NCBI GenBank assembly: GCA_964639505.1
Contig: CAZXDL010000001.1
Coordinates: forward strand, 106,847 to 170,846
Direction: 5' to 3'
DNA length: 64,000 nt
DNA from: CAZXDL01 sp964639505
Lineage (GTDB): Bacteria; Patescibacteriota; Saccharimonadia; Saccharimonadales; UBA4665
Under the pieces are notes generated by a model. That model was not told the origin of the DNA. It did not search any database and saw only the letters and a program-made list of their open reading frames with translations. The position numbers and the translations under genes were made by a program. This document shows positions 27,135 through 35,016 of the stretch, one piece after another. Each line of letters begins with the position of its first letter. The first letter of the stretch is position 1.

Positions 27135-27397
27135 TATTTCGCGCCTTTCTTAGGTATTTCAATCTGGTTAGCAGCTTGCATGGTCTGCCACATAACCAAT
27201 GCTGTGCCAGCCATCGCTAGTACAAATCCCGTGATTAAAAAGACCGGCGACATATCAAGCCACTTATCTATATAAAAACCACCGATGATAGGCACCAATA
27301 CAACAATAGCCAAACGCCAAGTCATGTCGAGTGCCATGCTTATAAAGATAGAAGTTTGACTAGTAGTTTTCTCCACCCGTGGAGAGGTTTTACCCAT
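27134..27397 (-). CDS. AtpI/AtpZ-like small membrane protein heading the ATP synthase operon
   Basis: This 87-residue protein has two membrane helices (about residues 26-44 and 51-72) and the pattern GGFYIDKWLDMSPVFLITGFVLA, typical of ATPase_gene1/AtpZ-type proteins. Members are linked to c-ring assembly or to Mg/Ca transport. TATAAT lies 7 nt before the ATG, so the operon mRNA probably starts at the ATG. Confidence 0.85.
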   Translation of the reverse strand: MGKTSPRVEKTTSQTSIFISMALDMTWRLAIVVLVPIIGGFYIDKWLDMSPVFLITGFVLAMAGTALVMWQTMQAANQIEIPKKGAK

Positions 27398-27404
27398 TGG
27401 TCAT

Positions 27405-27434
27405 ATTATAACAGATGTGATCTATATCACGCAA
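27405..27434 (-). promoter_or_regulatory. Promoter of the ATP synthase operon (TTGCGT-18-TATAAT)
   Basis: On the minus strand the -35 TTGCGT (27434-27429) and -10 TATAAT (27410-27405) are 18 nt apart, and the ATG at 27397 follows after 7 nt. A Crp/Fnr-like box overlaps the spacer and -35. Confidence 0.6.
27416..27431. promoter_or_regulatory. Crp/Fnr-like operator upstream of the ATP synthase operon
   Basis: TGTGATCTATATCACG matches the Crp pattern TGTGA-N6-TCACA at nine of ten defined bases. It also contains the Fnr-like symmetric core GTGAT-N4-ATCAC. It overlaps the -35, a position more compatible with repression than with class II activation. The window encodes a Crp/Fnr regulator at 1311-2012. 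Confidence 0.5.
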
Positions 27435-27477
27435 GATCACTAGCACTTTACAAAGTATAGTGCTAAAATGTAAGTAC

Positions 27478-27729
27478 ATGAGTGATACGAATATTACAGT
27501 TTATAGCGCAACATGGTGTGCATTTTGCCATGCGGCCAAAGATTATTTCGACAAAAAGGGCATAAGATACACCGACAAAGATGTCGAAAAAGAGCCCGGT
27601 GCCGGCCTTGAAGCTGCGACCAAGTCAGGCCAACGCGGCATACCAGTCATCGACATTGCCGGCGAGATAATTGTCGGCTTTGACCGTCCACGCATCGATG
27701 CGGCTCTGTCAGCCCACGGCCTAGCCTAG
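27478..27729 (+). CDS. Glutaredoxin-like protein
   Basis: This 83-residue thioredoxin-fold protein has YSATWCAFCHAAKDYFDKKGI (C-x-x-C active site), RGIPVIDI (cis-Pro) and the C-terminal GFDRPRIDAAL. It resembles the small glutaredoxin/NrdH-like or Uxx-star group and probably acts in cytoplasmic thiol-disulfide exchange. The ATG at 27478 is preferred over the in-frame GTG at 27460, because homologues begin close to the first beta strand and a TAAAAT box lies 8 nt upstream of this ATG. Confidence 0.85.
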   Translation: MSDTNITVYSATWCAFCHAAKDYFDKKGIRYTDKDVEKEPGAGLEAATKSGQRGIPVIDIAGEIIVGFDRPRIDAALSAHGLA

Positions 27730-27743
27730 TCTATACTAGGTCT

Positions 27744-28313
27744 ATGGCATTTGAGGATTTTAAGACTAAAGAGTCTGTAGTCATCGTATATACCGGCGAC
27801 AGCAAAGGTAAAACCACTGCTTCGCTAGGTCTAATGACTCGTGCACTCGGCAACCGTTGGAAGGTAGCTTTTATCCAGTTTATTAAATATTGGGGCGTAA
27901 GTGAGCACGTTTTTATTAGAGATATCCAGCCATTATTTAAAGATCAGCTCTATTTCTATAAAGGCGGCAAAGGCTTTTATCAAGCCGGCGAGTTAAGCGA
28001 GCAGCATGTATCAGAAGAAGACCACAAAAAGGCCGCCCAAAGCACTTACGCCGAAGCCCTAAAAGCTGTGAAAAGCGGCAAATTTGATTTAGTGATTTGC
28101 GACGAGATTAGTAACGCCGCACATGACGGCTTAATAACCGTTGAGCAATTGGCTGAATTGATCCAACAGAAGGCACACAATACTAGTTTGTGTTTAACTG
28201 GGCGCAACTTTCCTAAAGAACTTCTCGATAAAGTGGACATTGCTACAGAAATGAAAAAAATAAAACACCACTTTGACGACAAATTTCTCGCCAACAAAGG
28301 TATTGATTTTTAA
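27744..28313 (+). CDS. Cob(I)alamin adenosyltransferase-like P-loop protein (CobO/BtuR family)
   Basis: The product is 189 residues. The family signature YTGDSKGKTTASLGLMTRALG is a modified P-loop, followed by VAFIQFIKYWGVSEH and a Walker B-like LVICDEISNA. The family transfers the adenosyl group of ATP to cobalamin. No other cobalamin gene is in the window, so a salvage role or another substrate is possible. TATACT lies 6 nt before the ATG. Confidence 0.85.
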   Translation: MAFEDFKTKESVVIVYTGDSKGKTTASLGLMTRALGNRWKVAFIQFIKYWGVSEHVFIRDIQPLFKDQLYFYKGGKGFYQAGELSEQHVSEEDHKKAAQSTYAEALKAVKSGKFDLVICDEISNAAHDGLITVEQLAELIQQKAHNTSLCLTGRNFPKELLDKVDIATEMKKIKHHFDDKFLANKGIDF

Positions 28314-28334
28314 GCTACTGTTAAACTAGTGGTA

Positions 28335-28847
28335 ATGAGTAAGCCAATTCTATATCTTATGGTCGGTTATCCTGGGGCGGGCAAGACCACAGTTTCAAGG
28401 CTAATTTCAAAAAGGACAGGTGCGATTCATCTCTGGGCAGACGCCGAAAGGCATAAAATGTTTGGCGAACCAACCCATTCGCACGAAGAGAGCGTTCAGC
28501 TTTACGAATATCTAAATCATAGGGCTGCCGAGCTTCTAGCAAACGGGGAAAGCGTGGTTTTTGATACTAATTTTAATTTTGCGAGCGACCGCGATAAGTT
28601 AAGAGAGATTGCAAAGGCGCGAAATGCTGAAACAAAAGTTATATGGCTAACAACCCCTGTAGAAGTAGCCCGCGAAAAAGCCGTGCACCCCCCCAAAATG
28701 CGTAACGGCTACATGATAGGCATGACTGAAGAGGAGTTCGATTCCATCGTTAGTAAACTCGAGCCCCCTGACAAAAATGAAAAAGTTATTAAAATAGACC
28801 GCTCCAAACTTGACGCTGATTCTTTGCTGCGCATACTTGGTATCTAA
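28335..28847 (+). CDS. AAA_33-type P-loop kinase
   Basis: This 170-residue ATP-binding protein has Walker A GYPGAGKTT near the N-terminus, FDTNFNFASDRDKLREIA, and a lid-like LTTPVEVAREKAVHPP. The family includes small-molecule, tRNA-related and zeta-like kinases; substrate cannot be told from sequence. ATG at 28335 is chosen over GTG at 28329 because TAAACT (28322-28327) lies 7 nt before it. Its stop overlaps the next start (TAATG). Confidence 0.8.
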   Translation: MSKPILYLMVGYPGAGKTTVSRLISKRTGAIHLWADAERHKMFGEPTHSHEESVQLYEYLNHRAAELLANGESVVFDTNFNFASDRDKLREIAKARNAETKVIWLTTPVEVAREKAVHPPKMRNGYMIGMTEEEFDSIVSKLEPPDKNEKVIKIDRSKLDADSLLRILGI

Positions 28848-29416
28848 TGGCTCGATATCGCTATAAAAAGTCTCACGGCTGGTTAGGACTCTTAGCTGCT
28901 CTGGTCTTACTTGTTGTGACTGTCATGCAGCAACCGAGCACTAAAGAAGTGGTCGTAAATAACCAGCCTGGTCTCTACTCGGTTAGCAAGTTTGTTGATG
29001 GCGACACGATCGCAGTGAATATGAACGGCAAAACAGAAAAAGTCCGCATGATCGGGGTCGACACACCCGAAACACACAAGCCAAACACCCCAGTTCAGTG
29101 CTATGGGCCAGCCGCATCAGCTTTTACAAAAAATAGCTTAACGGGTAAGAAATTCCGGCTCGTTTCTGATTCGGAGAGCACTGATCGTGACCGCTATGAC
29201 CGACTCTTGCGCTACATAATTTTGAGCGATGGCACAAATTTTAATCAACGATTAATCGAGCAGGGTTATGGTTTTTATTATCCATATTTTCCATTCACTA
29301 AATCAGATGATTTTGCCAACTCTCAAGCACTCGCCAAGGCAGCCAATCGCGGGCTTTGGGGCAATTGCAAACCTACGCCAACAGATGGCGGCGGCTACGT
29401 GTCAAACCCGGCTTAG
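28847..29416 (+). CDS. Membrane-anchored or secreted thermonuclease (SNase family)
   Basis: This 189-residue protein has an N-terminal hydrophobic segment at about residues 11-26 (GWLGLLAALVLLVVTV) serving as signal or anchor. An OB-fold SNase domain follows: KFVDGDTIAVNMNG, VRMIGVDTPETHKP, the catalytic-type Arg/Glu region DRDRYDRLLRYI and LIEQGYGFYY. It degrades nucleic acids outside the cytoplasm, which in a small-genome, host-dependent lineage may feed nucleotide salvage (inference). One-base overlap with the upstream kinase. Confidence 0.92.
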   Translation: MARYRYKKSHGWLGLLAALVLLVVTVMQQPSTKEVVVNNQPGLYSVSKFVDGDTIAVNMNGKTEKVRMIGVDTPETHKPNTPVQCYGPAASAFTKNSLTGKKFRLVSDSESTDRDRYDRLLRYIILSDGTNFNQRLIEQGYGFYYPYFPFTKSDDFANSQALAKAANRGLWGNCKPTPTDGGGYVSNPA

Positions 29417-30252
29417 GCTACATTGGCAGTTGGATCGACTCTAGAACTCGTTGTGCTGAGCAACTGGCTAAGTGAGTAGCCACCGGTTTCATGATTATAG
29501 GACCTGTAAATTAAGCGAGCTGGGAAGTAGGCACTCCAGCAGATGAACAAGACCGGGTACATATGTCTGCCACTTTTGAGCCCATGAACTGCATAAGTCC
29601 GAGGACTGACAAGCGAATACCTCACAAATGAGCGAAAACTAGTATCCACGCGGCGCGAGGAAACCCCAGCTAGCAGACTCTGATCGTATACGACCTTAAG
29701 ATCATGGTCTTCAAGATGGATACCAAGATCAAAATCCTCATGGATTTGTGGCGCCGTGCAGAGCTCGTAGCTAACTTTTTGCCAGTCAGCCCGCCTAACT
29801 GCCATATTTGCGCCCCATAAGAAGTTATCTTTACCGAGTTTACGAGCTAAGCGGCCTCTTAACTTCATGTCTAATCGGTCTGCTAGACCAGCTAAGGCGA
29901 AATCGTAGTAATGCGCCGATCCTGATACAGCTGATATCGATTTGTCTGTGAAAATCTGTTGAATTTTTTTGACCCAATCGTCAGGGAGTAGGGTATCAGC
30001 GTCAATCCGCCCGATTATTTCACCCTTGGCAGCTTTGAAGCCACGATTACGAGCGTAAACCACCCCTTGTTTTTTTTCTTTAATAACAGTTGCGAATGAA
30101 AATCCTGCTGCCACTTCAGCTGTGCCATCCGTCGAATTATTGTCTACAACAATTACCTCCAGTGGAGCAATCGACTGAGCTGCTATAGCCTCAAGACAAG
30201 CCTTGAGATGTTCGGCCTCGTTGTATACTGGAATGACAATGCTAACGTTCAT
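29413..30252 (-). CDS. Family 2 glycosyltransferase
   Basis: The product is about 279 residues with a GT-A fold: SIVIPVYNEAEHLKACLEAI, VVDNNSTDGTAEVA, and the metal-binding GRIDADTLLP. A catalytic-base-like region includes HEDFDLGIHLEDHDLK. A hydrophobic stretch near the C-terminus (YPVLFICWSAYFPARLIY) may sit at the membrane. ATG at 30252 directly precedes the first beta strand and is preferred over the more distal 30279 start. Tail overlaps the SNase gene by 4 nt. Confidence 0.9.
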   Translation of the reverse strand: MNVSIVIPVYNEAEHLKACLEAIAAQSIAPLEVIVVDNNSTDGTAEVAAGFSFATVIKEKKQGVVYARNRGFKAAKGEIIGRIDADTLLPDDWVKKIQQIFTDKSISAVSGSAHYYDFALAGLADRLDMKLRGRLARKLGKDNFLWGANMAVRRADWQKVSYELCTAPQIHEDFDLGIHLEDHDLKVVYDQSLLAGVSSRRVDTSFRSFVRYSLVSPRTYAVHGLKSGRHMYPVLFICWSAYFPARLIYRSYNHETGGYSLSQLLSTTSSRVDPTANVA

Positions 30253-30272
30253 AAATACCTGTATATCATTAT

Positions 30273-31358
30273 ATGGCAAACACCTTTCGAATGCATGTTA
30301 GCAAGCTCAAAAGTGCAGTAGGTAGATACTGGCACAAAAACTGGTGGCATAAGTTAATAATTATCGGCTTTACGACTTTATTCGTGGTGGTTTCGGTTAT
30401 GTACGGCATCGCTCGGTGGTATATACAGTCAACCTCTAGCCAGCCGCTTCAGCTCGGCGTCAGCTTCATACCCGATTACGCCCAAAGCCTAGGAATTGAT
30501 CCGCAGCAAAACATGGATGGACTACTCGGCATAGGCGTCAAGCACTTCCGGTTGGTTAGCTATTGGAGCGATGCCGAGCAGACAAGAGGCAGCTATGATT
30601 TCAGCCAATTGGATTGGCAATTTAAAAAAGCCGAACAGTCCAAAGCCAAGATAACTTTAACACTGGGACTAAGGCAGCCGCGCTGGCCTGAATGCCACAT
30701 GCCGGACTGGGCAACAAAATTGCCTAAAGCTGAGTGGAATCCCGAGCTACAGAAATATATTCAAGCCGTGGTTGAGCGATATAAAGATTCGCCCGCGTTG
30801 CAAGATTACCAACTTGAAAACGAATATTTCTTAAAAGGTTTTGGTATATGCACCGATTTTGATCGACAAAGATTAATTGACGAATATAACTTGGTAAAGA
30901 AACTTGATCCCAACAAGACCGTCATTGTTGGTCGAAGTAACAATGCCGTCGGATTTCCAGTTGGAGAGCCACAACCTGATAAATTCAGCATATCTATTTA
31001 TAAAAGAGTCTGGGACGCAGGGGTAACAAAACGATACCTCGAATATCCGTTCCCAGCATGGTTTTACGGCTACATTGCGGGCACTCAAAAAATCTTTAAC
31101 CATAGGGATATGATGATCGGTGAGCTGCAAGCGGAAGCATGGGCACCAAATGGCAAGCAAATCCAGCAAATCAGCCTAGCTGAGCAAAATAAATCTATGA
31201 ATGCTCAACGCCTAGATGACCGCATCGAATACGGTGAAGCCACCGGCATGCGTCAAATTTACCTATGGGGTGGAGAATATTGGTACTACCGTCTACATGT
31301 CCTAAATGACCCAAGCCTCTGGAATGTCGCTCAAGACCATTTTAAAAACGATAAGTAA
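30273..31358 (+). CDS. Membrane-anchored clan GH-A-like TIM-barrel protein (putative glycoside hydrolase)
   Basis: This 361-residue protein has one N-terminal membrane anchor (about residues 25-47, LIIIGFTTLFVVVSVMYGIARW). The TIM-barrel-like domain has LGVSFIPDYAQ, GVKHFRLVSYWSDAEQTRGSYDFSQLD, an acid/base candidate in YQLENEY and a second Glu in MMIGELQAEAW near strand 7. The N-E and late E arrangement fits clan GH-A enzymes (GH5/GH42-like). It probably acts outside the cell on host or self glycans. Substrate unknown. Confidence 0.7.
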   Translation: MANTFRMHVSKLKSAVGRYWHKNWWHKLIIIGFTTLFVVVSVMYGIARWYIQSTSSQPLQLGVSFIPDYAQSLGIDPQQNMDGLLGIGVKHFRLVSYWSDAEQTRGSYDFSQLDWQFKKAEQSKAKITLTLGLRQPRWPECHMPDWATKLPKAEWNPELQKYIQAVVERYKDSPALQDYQLENEYFLKGFGICTDFDRQRLIDEYNLVKKLDPNKTVIVGRSNNAVGFPVGEPQPDKFSISIYKRVWDAGVTKRYLEYPFPAWFYGYIAGTQKIFNHRDMMIGELQAEAWAPNGKQIQQISLAEQNKSMNAQRLDDRIEYGEATGMRQIYLWGGEYWYYRLHVLNDPSLWNVAQDHFKNDK

Positions 31359-31384
31359 CGCTCCGTTACGCTATACTAACTCCT

Positions 31385-31849
31385 ATGGCAAAGCGTAAAC
31401 CTAACCAGTCTAAAAAGATTACCAACCGTCGCGCTCGGCACGATTATGAGCTCGGTGATTCTTTAGTGGTGGGTATTGAACTTTCTGGCCGAGAAACCAA
31501 AGCGTTGCGGATGGGCCATGGTCAACTGCGTGGCGCCTATGTCACAGTCAAGCAAGACGAAATATTTCTGATAAACGCTACGATATCCGGTACCAGTGGC
31601 ATCCCGATCGAAGAATCCGATCAAACCAGAGCCCGTAAGCTTCTGGCTAAACGACGAGAAATTGACGCCTTAATCGCAGCGAAGCAACAGGGCAGAACGA
31701 TTGTCCCTCTAGAAATTATGACCGGTGGCCGCTTCATTAAACTCAAGATATCCGTCGGCAAAGGTAAAAAACTGTATGACAAGCGACAGACCCTCAAAGC
31801 CCGCGACGATAAACGCCGAGCTCAATCAGAGATGAAAAACGCTCGCTAA
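31385..31849 (+). CDS. smpB: SsrA-binding protein SmpB
   Basis: This 154-residue protein has the SmpB core: NRRARHDYELGDSLVVGIELSGRETKALR, a beta-barrel region, RARKLLAKRREIDALI and LVPLEI-like IVPLEIMTGG. Next come KLKISVGKGKKLYDKRQTLKARDDKRRAQ and the basic C-terminal tail. It binds tmRNA to rescue stalled ribosomes. No tmRNA gene was seen in the window. TATACT (31372-31377) lies 7 nt before the ATG. Confidence 0.95.
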   Translation: MAKRKPNQSKKITNRRARHDYELGDSLVVGIELSGRETKALRMGHGQLRGAYVTVKQDEIFLINATISGTSGIPIEESDQTRARKLLAKRREIDALIAAKQQGRTIVPLEIMTGGRFIKLKISVGKGKKLYDKRQTLKARDDKRRAQSEMKNAR

Positions 31850-31853
31850 CACC

Positions 31854-31882
31854 TTGCCCGTAAACAGTTCATCAGTTATAAT
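31854..31882 (+). promoter_or_regulatory. Promoter of tRNA-Asn (TTGCCC-17-TATAAT)
   Basis: The -35 TTGCCC (31854-31859) and perfect -10 TATAAT (31877-31882) have a 17-nt spacer. The mature tRNA starts 21 nt after the -10. The -35 lies just after the smpB stop. Confidence 0.75.
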
Positions 31883-31903
31883 TTCCAAGTTCATTACCCA
31901 TAT

Positions 31904-31978
31904 TCCGGGGTAGCTCAGCGGTAGAGCGGGGCGCTGTTAACGCCTAGGTCGCTGGTTCGAATCCAGTCCCCGGAGCCA
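31904..31978 (+). tRNA. tRNA-Asn (GTT), CCA encoded
   Basis: The 75-nt cloverleaf reads as follows: acceptor TCCGGGG/CCCCGGA, D-arm GCTC-AGCGGTA-GAGC, anticodon loop CTGTTAA with anticodon GTT, and T-arm GCTGG-TTCGAAT-CCAGT. A G discriminator and encoded CCA complete it. The anticodon stem GGGCG/CGCCT has one G-U pair. Confidence 0.96.
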
Positions 31979-31999
31979 AACTGGACACCCAAAAAAGGT

Positions 32000-32019
32000 G
32001 ACCTGGTTCCATGACCAGT
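32000..32019 (+). repeat. 20-bp direct repeat, copy 1
   Basis: GACCTGGTTCCATGACCAGT; contains CTGGT-TCCATG-ACCAG, itself an inverted repeat. Copy 2 differs at one base. Confidence 0.7.
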
Positions 32020-32173
32020 CCTTCATTAACTTCTTGGTATTAGCAAGTCATTGTGAAGTCTAGAATGTCGAAAATAGGTTGGAACCGCCAGAGATGGCGG
32101 TTTCGTCTTGTCGCCCCTGTAATTTGGTTCTGTAAACCACCAAAACCCTACGGCAACAAGTAGCACGAAAGTC

Positions 32174-32193
32174 GACCAGGTTCCATGACCAGT
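32174..32193 (+). repeat. 20-bp direct repeat, copy 2
   Basis: GACCAGGTTCCATGACCAGT; 19 of 20 bases equal copy 1, 154 bases further on. The single change breaks one pair of the inverted repeat. Confidence 0.7.
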
Positions 32194-32241
32194 TGCTCTT
32201 GTTGAAATCGAATTAGGTCAGGCTCGCCAATCATAAGCACT

Positions 32242-33132
32242 TTAGTGCTGTTCGTGCGTGTCTTGATATTTGCTATCCTCTAGTTCTACTTCAATCGTGG
32301 CATGCCGAATGTCGTGTCTATTGCGGAGCGATATTTTTACCGCCTCTACAATATTACGACTTTCTTTTAGGTCTTCTTCATCAATTGTGATGTGGCAACT
32401 CAAAGTGTTAAAGCCAGATCTTATTGACCAGACATGCAAATCATCAATATCCAATACCTTATCGGTGTTCATTATTGCCTCAGTAATGGCGACTACATCA
32501 ATATTTTTTGGTGTACCTTCTAGTAAGATCTGCGTTGCCTCAGACAATATCCTAAAAGCGTTATATAACAGCAGGGAGGCAATAACTAAGCCGATTAGGC
32601 TATCTATCCCATTTATTCCCGTAAAAACTATTAGCAGCCCGGCAACGACTGCGCCAAAAGATGACAGGGCGTCAAATGCCATGTCTATATAGGCGCTTTT
32701 CATATTGAGGTCGTGTTTTTGCTTTGACAGCACATACGCAATAGAGCCGTTTACCAATATGCCAATTGAAGCCACAATAGCTATCACACCACCCTCAATT
32801 TCTACGGGGTTACGAAAGCGCTGAATTGCCTCAAAGCCTATAAAGCCTGCAATTGCCAGCATTACGCTACTATTAAGCAGAGCGGCAAGTATGGTTGCTC
32901 TGCCATAGCCAAAAGTTTTACTTTCGTTCGCCTCTCGTTTTGCAACTTTATTGGCAATATACGAGACACTTAATGTAAAAGTGTCTGTTAGGTTATGGGC
33001 GGCGTCAGCAATTAATGCTAGGCTGCCGGTCAATACACCAAAGGTAAACTCAACTATTGTATAAGTTGTGTTTAAGATAAGTCCAAATTTGATCGCGCTA
33101 TTGCTGTCTTTATTTATTGCGTGCCTGTCCAT
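32242..33132 (-). CDS. Cation diffusion facilitator (CzcD-like divalent metal exporter)
   Basis: This 296-residue protein has six membrane helices and a C-terminal cytoplasmic domain. Helix 2 has LIADAAHNLTDTF (HxxxD). In helix 5 the usual HxxxD is DMAFD (DxxxD), so metal preference may differ from standard Zn exporters. The C-terminal domain has DIDDLHVWSIRSG and LSCHITIDEED, and the tail is His-rich (DTHEQH). It exports Zn, Cd, Co or a related ion in exchange for protons. It is the last gene of a leftward metal/thiol group. Confidence 0.92.
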   Translation of the reverse strand: MDRHAINKDSNSAIKFGLILNTTYTIVEFTFGVLTGSLALIADAAHNLTDTFTLSVSYIANKVAKREANESKTFGYGRATILAALLNSSVMLAIAGFIGFEAIQRFRNPVEIEGGVIAIVASIGILVNGSIAYVLSKQKHDLNMKSAYIDMAFDALSSFGAVVAGLLIVFTGINGIDSLIGLVIASLLLYNAFRILSEATQILLEGTPKNIDVVAITEAIMNTDKVLDIDDLHVWSIRSGFNTLSCHITIDEEDLKESRNIVEAVKISLRNRHDIRHATIEVELEDSKYQDTHEQH

Positions 33133-33157
33133 ATGCTCATTCTACACCGTAATTATG

Positions 33158-33793
33158 CTACTGTCCTTGCTTCTGAATGGCAGCGTCAATTACTTTTTCG
33201 AATGAAGCTAGATCAGCTGTAATTTCGGTTTTCTTACCATTCAAGAAAAATGTAGGTGTGCCGGTTACCTTTAGGTCATTCCCGGCTTTCATATCGGCAT
33301 TGATGATGGCATTTACTTCTTTGCTGGCAAAATCAGTTTTGTACTTATTTACATCCAACCCTATTTGCTTGGCATAACTCTCAAAATATGGGTTTACCGA
33401 TTGAGCTTCTGACCATTGTTTTTGGTTTTGGTAAAGTAAGTCATGCATTTCCCAGAACTTGTTTTGCTTGTGAGCTGCTTCAGCAGCGCGGTGCGCGGCA
33501 AAAGCATTTTGGTGTGTGGCCTGTAAAGGGAAGTTCCTAAACTGGAAATTTATTTTTCCTTTATATTTCTCCCTTACCTGTGCGACTATAGGTTCATACT
33601 GGTAGCAGTATGGGCACTGAAAATCACCGTATTCAACTAATGTTACTTTGCTATCTGTTTTTGAGTAGATGTGCTGTGATGGTTTTGCGTTTGAAATAAC
33701 ACTATTTTCCTTATCGTCGCCACCAGTGAACGCAACTATGCCTACAAATAGGGCACAAATTGCGACGAGTACTATTACAAATCCTTTAGACAT
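33158..33793 (-). CDS. DsbA-like thiol-disulfide oxidoreductase, membrane-anchored
   Basis: This 211-residue protein has an N-terminal anchor at about residues 4-23 (GFVIVLVAICALFVGIVAF). A thioredoxin-fold DsbA domain follows with active site GDFQCPYCYQYEP and cis-Pro loop TGTPTFFLNGKK. It acts outside the membrane to form or shuffle disulfides. It sits between a CDF exporter and two small exported proteins, which may be its clients (inference). Confidence 0.92.
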   Translation of the reverse strand: MSKGFVIVLVAICALFVGIVAFTGGDDKENSVISNAKPSQHIYSKTDSKVTLVEYGDFQCPYCYQYEPIVAQVREKYKGKINFQFRNFPLQATHQNAFAAHRAAEAAHKQNKFWEMHDLLYQNQKQWSEAQSVNPYFESYAKQIGLDVNKYKTDFASKEVNAIINADMKAGNDLKVTGTPTFFLNGKKTEITADLASFEKVIDAAIQKQGQ

Positions 33794-33833
33794 ATATATC
33801 CTAATTTAGTTATTAATTCTAGAGTAGTTAGGT

Positions 33834-34160
33834 CTAAAATCGTAAGTAGCTAGTGAGTAACATTTTACTTTTAAGAATATACGCAAACGTTATGACTGGT
33901 GCGAAGTAAAGGAATGCGAGATTTGACGGCGTATTAATTGTATTGAAAAAAGGAGGTGAAGGTTCTTTATCATCTTCGTTTTCGAAAAGGTTTTGACTGT
34001 TTGTTGCTATCGGTTGGCCAGACTGATGGCACGAAGCGATGCAATTTGACGAAGCTTTGCTTGCCATCTCTTTAGCATGCGCAGAATAAGCTGCTAAAAA
34101 GCTTAGAGTTAAAGCTATGCATATTAGTAGTACGCTCGTAAGTTTATTTATCCGCCACAT
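33834..34160 (-). CDS. Small exported hypothetical protein with CX3CH motif
   Basis: This 108-residue protein has a clear signal peptide (LTSVLLICIALTLSFLAAYSAHA, likely cut after AHA) and then NCIASCHQSGQ. C-x3-C-H resembles a haem c or copper-binding motif with one extra residue compared with CxxCH. A second hydrophobic segment near residues 78-97 may anchor it. It overlaps the upstream His-rich protein gene by 13 bases. Function unknown; a metal role is suggested only by motif and context. Confidence 0.65.
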   Translation of the reverse strand: MWRINKLTSVLLICIALTLSFLAAYSAHAKEMASKASSNCIASCHQSGQPIATNSQNLFENEDDKEPSPPFFNTINTPSNLAFLYFAPVITFAYILKSKMLLTSYLRF

Positions 34161-34996
34161 GTACTTTCCGATAAAGGCTCTAACATGTTAAACCTGTCTT
34201 GGATTTGCTGACTTGAAGGCTTTTCGTTTTGAACAAATATTACAGCATTGCCTAAAAGATTGTTTAGACGTGTCCGTTTCTCTTCTTGTGTCTCAGTGCC
34301 ATCAGGCCCGTCAGCATCATCGGCTGTACCGTGTGCGTAAGTTTTTGAAAAGATTTTATCAATAAAGCTAGTTTGTTCATTGAGTTTATGTGCAGGGAAG
34401 TTGCTTGTTTTACCAAAAAACTCCTCAAGATCCAGATCTTTCCAGTCATCAAAGCTACGTTCCTTATAACTATTTTCATCACCTGTATAAATGTAAAAAT
34501 TTGCATCTTTAGGCACATCGGGAAGATAATCCCCATGAATAGTGACTTTCTGCGGATCGGAAAGATTATCAAGCTTATACCCAAGAGCGTTATTCATGCC
34601 GCCAATATAATTCCACCCATAGTACTTCATTACCATTCCACCAGTCATACCCTCCCAGTGAATGTGCGTGAACTGGTCTTTATCGTCATGAAAGTGTATT
34701 GGTTGTTCCGGCAGCAATGCGTTGCAGTTATCTTTGGCATAGCCTCTTTGGTATTTCTGGCTGCTAAAATCTTCGGCCCTGCCATTAACAAGTACCTGCA
34801 TTCGGAAATGATAATGCTCTAGTTTTGGGTTACGGATAACTTTAGGAGATACAGCATACAGATAGCCCGCATAACTGCCAGCCAGCACGATTATTCCAAC
34901 TAAAACTAAGCTTACAATTTTAAGCGGCGTGGTGAAACGAAACTTTTTTACAGCTTCTGGTTTGTTGCTTTCATCCTCTGTCTTCTCCCGCGGCAT
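34148..34996 (-). CDS. Membrane-anchored His-rich hypothetical protein
   Basis: This 282-residue protein has one membrane helix at about residues 28-48 (IVSLVLVGIIVLAGSYAGYL). The outer domain is dense in His: EHYHFRMQVLVNG, PIHFHDDKDQFTHIHWEGMTGG, and later TYAHG. The H-x-H and HIHW patterns suggest metal binding, possibly copper or zinc. The C-terminus has a Cys-Gly-Gly end (STCGG). I do not recognise a named family. It is likely co-transcribed with the CX3CH protein and DsbA-like gene. Confidence 0.7.
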   Translation of the reverse strand: MPREKTEDESNKPEAVKKFRFTTPLKIVSLVLVGIIVLAGSYAGYLYAVSPKVIRNPKLEHYHFRMQVLVNGRAEDFSSQKYQRGYAKDNCNALLPEQPIHFHDDKDQFTHIHWEGMTGGMVMKYYGWNYIGGMNNALGYKLDNLSDPQKVTIHGDYLPDVPKDANFYIYTGDENSYKERSFDDWKDLDLEEFFGKTSNFPAHKLNEQTSFIDKIFSKTYAHGTADDADGPDGTETQEEKRTRLNNLLGNAVIFVQNEKPSSQQIQDRFNMLEPLSESTCGG

Positions 34997-35016
34997 TACA
35001 CTATTATAACTGATTG

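Larger units (their letters stand above)
31979..32241. other. Intergenic region after tRNA-Asn with hairpin and 20-bp repeats
   Basis: No gene is seen in these 263 bases. They hold two near-identical 20-bp direct repeats (32000-32019 and 32174-32193). Between them is an 8-bp GC-rich hairpin AACCGCCA-GAGA-TGGCGGTT (32083-32102) followed by TCGTCTTGTC. The hairpin may terminate tRNA transcription or leftward transcription from the CDF gene. Confidence 0.5.
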
